9,324 bases of DNA from a bacterium. GTDB lineage: Bacteria > Verrucomicrobiota > Verrucomicrobiae > Limisphaerales > J093. Under the pieces are notes generated by a model, which saw nothing but the letters and a program-made list of their open reading frames with translations, did not search any database and had not been told where the DNA came from. The position numbers were made by a program, and so were the translations under genes. Positions 1 through 5,246 of this stretch are shown here, piece after piece (the first letter of the stretch is position 1; the number at the start of each line of letters is the position of its first letter). Location: assembly GCA_021839785.1 (NCBI GenBank), contig JAKCAB010000650.1:1-9324 (forward strand), in the 5' to 3' direction.

Positions 1-1
1 C

Positions 2-427
2 CCGGCCAAAGCCAAAGGTCTGGAACTGACTTACAAACGCTATGCCGACGCCGACTTGGTGGAAGTGAAGCCGGAACTGGCGCTGGCCGGCCTGCGGCTC
101 CGACCAGATCTCACCTGGCTCTGGGCCTCGCTGGGTTTGGTGCTGGTCAGTGGCGCGGCGGCGGTCGCGATCCGACGCCGCCTGGCGGCCCGACCGACGG
201 AGGCCGCCGAAGCCGCCTACGCCATGCCGGCGCAGGTCACGCCCTTCACGGCGCTGACATTGCTCCGTCGCATCCAGTCGGATGACCGCCTGGCGCTGGC
301 GGAAGAGCGTCGCGGCGAACTCGCCCAGACCATCCGCGAACTCGAGCAAGGCTACTTCGCCCGCCCCACCAACGGTTCACCAAACGGCGACCTCACCCTC
401 CTGCTGCAGACCTGGCTGCCTCGATAG
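2..427 (+). CDS. C-terminal part of an unrecognised single-pass membrane protein (5' end outside window)
   Basis: The frame is open from base 2 to the TAG at 425-427, giving 141 visible residues, so the gene starts upstream of the window. A TTG at 56 is in frame, but the frame continues upstream of it, so it is not the likely start. The visible part has a short polar segment, then one hydrophobic helix (about residues 37-57, starting LTWLWASLGLVLVSG) followed by an RRR stop-transfer cluster. A tail of about 80 residues follows with an amphipathic, charged helix (about 82-118, with LLRRIQ and IRELEQGYF). By the positive-inside rule the tail should be cytoplasmic and the missing N-terminal part periplasmic. 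I do not recognise the family. The layout, a large exported domain with one C-terminal anchor and a small helical tail, is all that can be said. It converges on the oxidoreductase ending at 484. Confidence 0.7.
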   Translation, partial: PAKAKGLELTYKRYADADLVEVKPELALAGLRLRPDLTWLWASLGLVLVSGAAAVAIRRRLAARPTEAAEAAYAMPAQVTPFTALTLLRRIQSDDRLALAEERRGELAQTIRELEQGYFARPTNGSPNGDLTLLLQTWLPR

Positions 428-441
428 CCCCGAGGCCGGCG

Positions 442-457
442 GCGCGGTTGCGCTTTT
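442..457 (+). terminator. Weak hairpin plus T4, possible terminator
   Basis: GCGC-GGTT-GCGC is followed directly by TTTT in the 56-bp gap between the convergent genes ending at 427 and 484. The stem has only 4 bp and the T run is short, so this is a weak candidate for ending transcription of the membrane protein gene. Confidence 0.2.
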
Positions 458-483
458 CGGAGCCGATCACGCGCTGGTTTTGT

Positions 484-1086
484 TTACGTCCGCGGCTGGC
501 CAAAATGTTGTTGCACCGCCGCGGCGACCTCGCCCAACCAAGCCTTCCGTTGCTCCGGCGTGCTGACGATCACGGGACTGAAGTTGCGGCGGAAGACGGT
601 CGGCACGCCGCACAAGCCAAAGACGACTTTGCGCCAGTGCACTTCGAGCGGGTCACCGAACAGCGCTTCCTCCTTTTCCTGTGGCGTGTTGGCGGTGTTG
701 AAGACCAGGCCGACCCGCGCTTTGAGCAGGCCCACCGGCCTGGCGCCGCCCTGGCCATCCGGCACAAAGTGGTAGGCGCGGCCGGGCCGCAGGACGCGGT
801 CCACCCACCCGCACACGATCGCCGGTGGCCGGCTCCAATAGTTCGGATGCACGATGATTAAGCCATCCGCGGCGCAGGCTTCCTCGACGTGCCGGGCCAG
901 AGCCGGCGGCAGGGTAGCGTCGCGGTTGACTTCAGCCGAGGTGAAGAGCGGATCGAAGCCTTCCGCGTAAAGATCGTGAAACCAGATCTCGTGGCCGAGC
1001 GATTGGAGCGTGGCCGCGGCGGTGTTCGCGATGGCGTGGTTGAAACTGCCGGGTGTCGGATGGCCGAGAATGAGCGAGACATTCAT
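484..1086 (-). CDS. NAD(P)H:quinone oxidoreductase, flavodoxin-like fold (KefF/MdaB/YwrO type)
   Basis: A 200-residue protein of the Flavodoxin_2 family (PF02525): FMN- or FAD-dependent cytoplasmic enzymes that reduce quinones or similar electrophiles with NAD(P)H by two-electron transfer, or act as the ancillary subunit of Kef potassium channels. The N-terminal flavin phosphate loop is visible (GHPTPGSFNHAI, residues 8-19). The family signature runs from residue 80 to 105: HPNYW, then PPAI, then GWVDRVL, then PGRAY. Length matches the family. The ATG at 1084-1086 sits at the first beta strand (MNVSLILGHP), so the start is secure, although no Shine-Dalgarno precedes it. It lies 106 bp downstream of the Tat Gfo/Idh gene on the same strand and could be co-transcribed with it or have its own promoter in that gap. 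There is no Kef channel gene in the window, so a detoxifying or quinone-reducing role is more likely than KefF. The substrate cannot be assigned. Confidence 0.88.
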   Translation of the reverse strand: MNVSLILGHPTPGSFNHAIANTAAATLQSLGHEIWFHDLYAEGFDPLFTSAEVNRDATLPPALARHVEEACAADGLIIVHPNYWSRPPAIVCGWVDRVLRPGRAYHFVPDGQGGARPVGLLKARVGLVFNTANTPQEKEEALFGDPLEVHWRKVVFGLCGVPTVFRRNFSPVIVSTPEQRKAWLGEVAAAVQQHFGQPRT

Positions 1087-1164
1087 GAAAGGAAGCCGGG
1101 CAAGCGCAGTGTCGCGCCGGAGCCGCTTCCGCGCCCAGGACCAGAATCCGGACGCAGAAGCGTG

Positions 1165-1178
1165 GAACGTTCGTGAAC
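1165..1178. promoter_or_regulatory. Overlapping GAAC/GTTC palindromes, possible operator
   Basis: GAACGTTC (1165-1172) overlaps GTTC-GT-GAAC (1169-1178), placing three alternating half-sites in 14 bp. They lie between the Gfo/Idh stop and the quinone oxidoreductase, about 80 bp upstream of the latter's start. Quinone reductases of this type are often controlled by small repressors that bind such sites, but no regulator gene is present here. The assignment is inference only. Confidence 0.2.
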
Positions 1179-1192
1179 GCAGGTCGCGCGGT

Positions 1193-2320
1193 TCAACCGT
1201 GCACTGGCTTCACCCACTTGCTTTCCTTGCAGCCCTTGTACATCGCCTCCATGGCGGCCACGCGGGCGGCGGCTTCGTGCGGTGTGACCAGCGGTTGACC
1301 GGTCTGGCCTTCGACGGCGTTAACGAACTGGTTCAACGGCAGCGGCGGCGCGGACGGCAGCTTGGTCCAAGGCTGCTTGCCGTCGGCGCCCGCCACCTTC
1401 CGGCTCAGGAAAAAGAGTTGGTCGTTGAGGATCCAGGCCTGGCCTTCCGTGCCGGCGATCAGGAGCGTGATCGGATTGGCGATGTCCACCCAGCCCGCGG
1501 TGAGCGTGGCGTTGACGCCGTCCTTGAAACGGATCAGGCCCTGGCCCATTTCGTCGCAATCGCCGTACCGGCCGGTGACGACTTTGATGTCCGCGGTGGC
1601 GGATTCCACGTCGCCCATCAACCACATCAGGATGTCCAACGAGTGCGTGCCGAGGTCGCCGAAGGCGCCGACGCCCGACTGTTTGGGATCGGCCATCCAG
1701 CGCCAGTTGTTGGCGATGTCGTTCGGCTTGTCGTCGAACCAGCCGCCGAGCGAGCCGCTGTGCACGTTCCAGGCGCTGAGGCGGGTGATCTTGCCGAAGG
1801 CGCCGTTGGCGACTTGTTCCTTGAGGAAAAGGTGCTTCGGATCGGTGCGCATGAAGTAGCCGGTGGTGAACAGCAGGCCGGCCTTTTCGATCTCGGCCGC
1901 CATCGCGTAACTCTCCTTGCCGGTGATGCCGAGCGGCTTTTCGGCGAACAGGTGTTTCTTCGCCCTGGCCGCGCCGGCAATCAGTGCGGGATGCCGGTTG
2001 GTCTCCGAACAAATCACCACGGCCTGCACCTCCGGATCGTCCAGCACGTCCTTCAGGTTCGTCGTGGCCTTGGCGTCGAGCTGGGCCGCGCGCTTGCCGG
2101 CGCGGGTGGCGTCGTGATCCCAGACCGTCTTCACGCGCACTTCGGGGCGGCGCTTGAGCAGGTCGATGAAGCTCGGCGTGTGGATGTGGGCGCAGCCCAG
2201 GAAGGCGAGCGTAAGCTGGGGCGCATCGGCGGCAAACAGGCGCGCGGGGGCCGCGGCCAGAGCGGCGCTGGCGACGGCGGCGGTCTTCAGGAAATCACGA
2301 CGGGGAACGGGCAGGCTCAT
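1193..2320 (-). CDS. Tat-exported Gfo/Idh/MocA family oxidoreductase
   Basis: A 375-residue NAD(P)-dependent sugar dehydrogenase-type protein. Residues 1-31 form a twin-arginine signal: RRDFLK at 7-12, an alanine-rich hydrophobic stretch, then an Ala-rich cleavage region near LFAADA, so it is predicted to fold in the cytoplasm with its cofactor and act in the periplasm. The Rossmann domain follows (about 36-155). Its dinucleotide loop is atypical, LGCAHIHTP at 41-49 instead of GxGxxG. The conserved EKPLG is at 127-131. The C-terminal alpha/beta domain carries GAFGDLGTHSLDILMWL (218-234), with the family's Asp and His. Members of this Tat-bearing group are abundant in Verrucomicrobia and Planctomycetes and are linked to oxidation of sugars, including 3-keto-glycoside formation; the substrate here is unknown. 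The start is secure because the signal peptide begins at the ATG (2318-2320). It lies upstream of the quinone oxidoreductase and diverges from the GT4 gene. Confidence 0.9.
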   Translation of the reverse strand: MSLPVPRRDFLKTAAVASAALAAAPARLFAADAPQLTLAFLGCAHIHTPSFIDLLKRRPEVRVKTVWDHDATRAGKRAAQLDAKATTNLKDVLDDPEVQAVVICSETNRHPALIAGAARAKKHLFAEKPLGITGKESYAMAAEIEKAGLLFTTGYFMRTDPKHLFLKEQVANGAFGKITRLSAWNVHSGSLGGWFDDKPNDIANNWRWMADPKQSGVGAFGDLGTHSLDILMWLMGDVESATADIKVVTGRYGDCDEMGQGLIRFKDGVNATLTAGWVDIANPITLLIAGTEGQAWILNDQLFFLSRKVAGADGKQPWTKLPSAPPLPLNQFVNAVEGQTGQPLVTPHEAAARVAAMEAMYKGCKESKWVKPVHG

Positions 2321-2366
2321 AGATTCGATATTTCAATTTCAATGCGTAAACGGGTTTCGCCCCACG

Positions 2367-2402
2367 CCCGCTGGCGCGGGGACCGGCCGAACGGTATCGG
2401 CC
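2367..2402. repeat. Two adjacent hairpins in the leader region of the Tat Gfo/Idh gene
   Basis: CCCGC-TGGC-GCGGG (2367-2380, 5-bp stem) is followed 4 bp later by GGCCGA-ACGGTA-TCGGCC (2385-2402, 6-bp stem). Both are perfect. Read on the minus strand they would sit 47-82 nt upstream of the Gfo/Idh start, in a possible 5' leader. No T tract follows either, so they are not typical terminators. Confidence 0.4.
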
Positions 2403-2493
2403 CGCGGCGATTCCTCCAAGCGGTGTTTGCATGGTCTGAAGGCGAACACCCCCGTTTCCAGGCATCCGAAACGGCCAGTTTGCGCGCGCAATT

Positions 2494-2506
2494 GGGGCAT
2501 TGCCCC
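2494..2506. repeat. Short palindrome GGGGCA-T-TGCCCC
   Basis: Two perfect 6-bp arms around one central base, in the divergent intergenic region. A one-base loop is too small for an RNA hairpin, so if it has a role it is more likely a protein-binding site. It may also be chance in GC-rich DNA. Confidence 0.25.
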
Positions 2507-2743
2507 GCGAGCCGGTTTTGAAAAGGCAGCGGTCGTTGTCAGCGCCGGCGAGTCGAACACCGTCTCGAAACCTCGCTACGGCAAGGCCGGTTGCAAGCTC
2601 GCCAGACCGCCCCGGAAACCAAGCGAAACCACGGGACTGCATTGGAAAGCCTTCTCAGGACACTTGACCCCTCCCCGCAAAACGGCAACTTAGCGACGCG
2701 TTCATGTGGTTTGGGTGGGTGCTTGGGCGGCGGCAGAAACCGG

Positions 2744-2783
2744 GGTTGGCGTCTCCCGACCGTCCCCCGGCCCAACGCCAACC
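2744..2783. repeat. 9-bp inverted repeat with 22-nt loop upstream of the GT4 gene
   Basis: GGTTGGCGT (2744-2752) is the exact reverse complement of ACGCCAACC (2775-2783). It would form a stable stem in a long leader of the GT4 transcript. No T tract follows, so a terminator is unlikely. Confidence 0.4.
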
Positions 2784-2903
2784 GCGGTCACGACGCAGCG
2801 ATCCGTTCGCCCCGGTTTCGACTGGCGCATCCGGGCTTGGACACGCGGCTTTGTTTGGGCTATGTGTTCCGGTCAACGCGAACGCACAGGCGCCCGCCGA
2901 ATC

Positions 2904-2926
2904 CCCCGCGGTTCCGGACCGCGGGG
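2904..2926. repeat. Very stable hairpin just upstream of the GT4 start
   Basis: CCCCGCGGT-TCCGG-ACCGCGGGG is a perfect 9-bp stem, almost entirely G-C, with a 5-nt loop. It ends 26 bp before the GTG start of the glycosyltransferase. In an mRNA leader it would sit close to the ribosome entry site and could dampen or gate translation. It has no following T run. It also argues against translation beginning further upstream, at 2704. Confidence 0.5.
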
Positions 2927-2952
2927 CAAAAGCCGGCGGACGCGGTAGAGTT

Positions 2953-4287
2953 GTGAACATCGTCCAGATCACCCCCGGCACCGGGGGCATGTATTGCGGA
3001 AACTGCATCCGCGACAACGCGCTCGTCGCCGAGTGGCGTCGGCTGGGTCACTCTGCCCTGATGGTGCCGATGTATCTCCCGCTGAAACTGGACGAGGCCA
3101 ACGCCGCCGCGGGCACGCCGATTTTCTTCAGCGGCATCAACGTCTTTCTCGGACAATACGGCGCCTTGTTGCGGGCCAAGCCCCCCTGGCTCCATCGCTT
3201 CCTGGCACAGACGTGGCTGCTGCGGCTGGTGGGCCGGTTCGCCGCCAAGACCCGCCCGGACCAGGTCGGCGAACTCACGGTGTCGATGCTCCAAGGCGAG
3301 CATGGCAATCAGTCGCGCGAACTCGATGAACTCGTCGGCTGGCTGAAAACCCAGGCCAAGCCGGACGTGGTCTGCCTTTCAAACATTCTTTTGCTCGGGC
3401 TCGCGCGGCGCCTGCGCCAGGCGGTCGGCTCGCCGGTAGTTTGCCTGCTGGCCGGCGAGGATGCCTTTTTGGACTCCCTGCCCGGAGCGCAACGCGCCGA
3501 GGCGTGGAAGATTCTCAGCGAAAACACCTGCGACGCCGATCTGTTCATCGCGCCCAGCCGGTACTTTGCGGACCGCATGGCCACGCGCCTGCGCCTGGCG
3601 CGGGAGCGCATCCGGGTGGTCCCGCTGGGAGTCAACCCGGCCGGCTACGGCGACGCCGAGGAACCCGCGGCCCAGAACGGCGCGGCGCCCGCGACGATCG
3701 GTTTCTTCGCGCGGATGTGCCGCGAAAAGGGATTGGACACGCTCGTCGAGGCGTTTCTGCTGCTCAAACAACGGGGACGGATTCCGGGTCTGCGTCTCAA
3801 GATCGGCGGCAATTGCGGCCCGAACGACCGGCCATTTGTGCACGAATTGAAGGCGCGGCTGCGCTCCCAAGGCGCCGCCCACTCCGTCGAGTTCCACCCC
3901 AATTTGTCGCGCGCGGAGAAGGTCGCCTTCCTGAAATCGCTGTCGGTTTTCTCCGTGCCCGCCACGTACGGCGAGGCGTTCGGGCTTTATCTCGTGGAAG
4001 CGCTCGTGGCTGGCGTGCCGATCGTTCAACCGCGAGTGGCGGCGTTCCCGGAAATTGTGCAGGCCAGCGGCGCCGGCGAACTCTGCGAACCGGGCGATCC
4101 GGGCTCGCTGGCCGACGCGCTGGAGCGGCTGCTGCTCGATCCCGCGCGGCGGCGGGCCTTGTCCCGCGCAGCCCGCCAGGCGGCGCGCGAGCAATTCAGC
4201 GCCCGCCGGATGGCCGAGCAGATGGTGCAGACGTTCGCAGAAGTCGTGAGCGATACGGTGCCGGCCGCGACTTCGGTCGCCGCCTGA
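2953..4287 (+). CDS. Glycosyltransferase family 4 (GT-B fold)
   Basis: A 444-residue retaining glycosyltransferase of the GT4 type, which transfers a sugar from a nucleotide-sugar donor, usually to a cell-surface glycan or glycolipid; donor and acceptor are not evident. The N-terminal Rossmann domain begins directly with MNIVQITPGTGGMYCGNC, the expected first strand and glycine loop, so I choose the GTG at 2953. The frame stays open back to an ATG at 2704, but the extra 83 residues are Arg/Pro-rich and look non-coding. The C-terminal donor domain starts near residue 246 (ATIGFFARMCREKGLD). It contains the E-x7-E motif (GEAFGLYLVEAL, E341 and E349) followed by GVPIVQPRVAAFPEIV. Cys15 and Cys18 form a C-G-N-C motif I associate with a group of these enzymes common in Verrucomicrobia and Planctomycetes. 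There is no signal peptide, so it acts on the cytoplasmic side. It stands alone: divergent from Gfo/Idh and convergent with DUF1080, 64 bp away. Confidence 0.88.
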   Translation: MNIVQITPGTGGMYCGNCIRDNALVAEWRRLGHSALMVPMYLPLKLDEANAAAGTPIFFSGINVFLGQYGALLRAKPPWLHRFLAQTWLLRLVGRFAAKTRPDQVGELTVSMLQGEHGNQSRELDELVGWLKTQAKPDVVCLSNILLLGLARRLRQAVGSPVVCLLAGEDAFLDSLPGAQRAEAWKILSENTCDADLFIAPSRYFADRMATRLRLARERIRVVPLGVNPAGYGDAEEPAAQNGAAPATIGFFARMCREKGLDTLVEAFLLLKQRGRIPGLRLKIGGNCGPNDRPFVHELKARLRSQGAAHSVEFHPNLSRAEKVAFLKSLSVFSVPATYGEAFGLYLVEALVAGVPIVQPRVAAFPEIVQASGAGELCEPGDPGSLADALERLLLDPARRRALSRAARQAAREQFSARRMAEQMVQTFAEVVSDTVPAATSVAA

Positions 4288-4351
4288 ACCGCGCGTCAGC
4301 AACGCCCGCAGGCAGACCGGCGCTCGCGGCGTCAAGTCTCACCCCAAGCCG

Positions 4352-5029
4352 TCAGGGCAATTCCTGAATGCGGATGTTCCGCCAGTGGATCTGCAGCTTT
4401 TCCTGCTTGTTGCCCACGCTGTGCACCTGGAGCGCGACGAAGCCCACCGGCGTCACCGAGTCTTTCAAGCCCGCCGCCGGCACGCCGTTCAGCCAGGTCT
4501 TGATCGAGTCGCCGCGGCACTCGATGCGAAAATGGTTCCACGCATTCGCCTTGAAAGCCTTCCGGGCCGGTTCGTTGTTTTTCAAATCGACCAGCCAGCC
4601 GCGGCGCGCTTCATCGTAGATGCCGCCGGTCCAGGCGCGGTCGCTCGGATCGATCTCGACCTGGTAACCGTGCACGCGGTCGGCGGGGAACTTGTAGGTT
4701 TTGCCGCCGATCTCGGCAGTCCGCGGCTCCGCGAAGCACTCGCTGCGAATTTGGATGCCGGAGTTCAGCCCGGTCATCGGCTTGAAGTCCAGTTCGAGGA
4801 TGAAGTTGTGGAACGTGCGGGTCGTGCACAGAAACGAGTTCGGCGTGTTGGGGACGGTTTCGCCCACCAGCTCGCCGTTTTCGACGAAGTACTTCGCCTT
4901 GCCGCTGTGCTGCACCCAACCGGTCAGGTCGGTGCCGTTGAACAGCGGCGTCCCCTTACCGTCTTCCGCGGCGAGACACGTCAACAGCGCGGCGCTCACA
5001 GCGCCCAACAGCGATCGGAAATGTTTCAT
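4352..5029 (-). CDS. Secreted DUF1080 protein (3-keto-disaccharide hydrolase family)
   Basis: A 225-residue protein of the PF06439 family, which has a concanavalin-like jelly-roll fold. Some members cleave glycosidic bonds of 3-keto-glycosides made by Gfo/Idh dehydrogenases. Residues 1-21 form a signal peptide (KHFR, then a hydrophobic core, then AA); Cys18 is not in a good lipobox, so it is probably soluble in the periplasm. The single family domain fills the rest, with its usual landmarks in order: LFNGTDLTGW (29-38), NSFLCTTRTFHNFILELDFK (64-83), LNSGIQIR (88-95), VHGYQVEIDPSDRAWTGGIYDE (119-140), RRGWL (142-146), WNHFRIECRG (164-173), WLNGV (179-183), GFVALQVH (196-203), WRNIRIQEL (216-224). 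The length is that of a one-domain member, intact at both ends. The ATG at 5027-5029 is set by the signal peptide. A hydrolytic role is inferred from the family; the substrate is unknown. The Tat Gfo/Idh gene about 2 kb away is a plausible functional partner. Confidence 0.9.
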   Translation of the reverse strand: MKHFRSLLGAVSAALLTCLAAEDGKGTPLFNGTDLTGWVQHSGKAKYFVENGELVGETVPNTPNSFLCTTRTFHNFILELDFKPMTGLNSGIQIRSECFAEPRTAEIGGKTYKFPADRVHGYQVEIDPSDRAWTGGIYDEARRGWLVDLKNNEPARKAFKANAWNHFRIECRGDSIKTWLNGVPAAGLKDSVTPVGFVALQVHSVGNKQEKLQIHWRNIRIQELP

Positions 5030-5036
5030 GGCCGCC

Positions 5037-5042
5037 GTTATA
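5037..5042 (-). promoter_or_regulatory. Candidate -10 box for the DUF1080 gene
   Basis: On the minus strand TATAAC (5 of 6 matches to TATAAT) lies 7 bp before the ATG at 5029. Transcription from it would begin at or next to the start codon, giving a leaderless or near-leaderless mRNA. No good -35 box is visible at the normal distance; the best match, TTGCCT, is about 21 bp upstream. Confidence 0.3.
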
Positions 5043-5130
5043 ACTGACCGTCAGCCGCGAGCGAGGCAAAAGTCGGTTCAGGCCAAACCGGTCACCCACC
5101 GTCCTACCGCAAGCCAGTGGTGCGCCAAAG

Positions 5131-5227
5131 GGCGGAGCGCGGGTGTCTCACCCGCGTTGGGCGCGCCGGTGCCCCACCGGCCAAGGCGTGCCCGCGGATG
5201 CCCGCTTGCCAGCACGCTCCGTCCGCC
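5131..5227. repeat. Compact multi-hairpin palindromic element between lpxB and the DUF1080 gene
   Basis: A 97-bp element closed by outer arms: GGCGGA (5131-5136) pairs with TCCGCC (5222-5227), and GGAGCG (5134-5139) with CGCTCC (5215-5220). Inside are a perfect 8-bp hairpin CGCGGGTG-TCT-CACCCGCG (5138-5156), a perfect 7-bp hairpin GCCGGTG-CCC-CACCGGC (5165-5181), and a third arm GCGTGC (5186-5191) with GCACGC (5212-5217) around a CCGCGG core. Some pairings share bases and are alternatives. It fills most of the 217-bp gap between the lpxB stop and the DUF1080 start and has no coding potential. Its shape resembles the REP/palindromic intergenic repeats that occur in many copies in some genomes; copy number cannot be judged from one window. 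It could also act as a transcription barrier after lpxB, although no T tract follows. Confidence 0.6.
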
Positions 5228-5246
5228 GGTGCATTGACTATTCGTT

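Larger units (their letters stand above)
2321..2952. other. 632-bp non-coding region between divergent genes
   Basis: No reading frame here looks protein-like. The open frames give low-complexity, Arg/Pro/Gly-rich translations typical of GC-rich non-coding DNA. It must hold promoters for the Gfo/Idh gene (minus) and the GT4 gene (plus). The only AT-rich patch is 2322-2346, just upstream of the Gfo/Idh start. Several perfect inverted repeats lie inside it and are listed separately. For a genome this tightly packed the gap is long, so a leader RNA, a small RNA or a decayed gene are all possible. Confidence 0.6.

Noticed and set aside
1010..2521. 503-residue open frame on the plus strand opposite the Tat Gfo/Idh gene
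   Set aside because: It is antisense to a clearly conserved protein; its composition is that of a GC-rich shadow frame and no motif is recognisable.
2704..2952. N-terminal extension of the GT4 frame from the ATG at 2704
   Set aside because: The 83 extra residues are Arg/Pro/Gly-rich without domain character, contain the strong hairpin, and the conserved GT-B fold begins exactly at the GTG at 2953.
3379..4335. 318-residue minus-strand frame opposite the GT4 gene
   Set aside because: Antisense shadow with no domain features; the plus strand carries the conserved glycosyltransferase.
4288..4351. Terminator between the convergent GT4 and DUF1080 genes
   Set aside because: No stem followed by a T tract is visible in these 64 bp, although some termination is expected there.
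5131..5227. Reading the hairpin element as an intrinsic terminator of lpxB
   Set aside because: On the minus strand no U tract follows the stems, and the nested three-arm layout is not that of a terminator; a structured repeat fits better.
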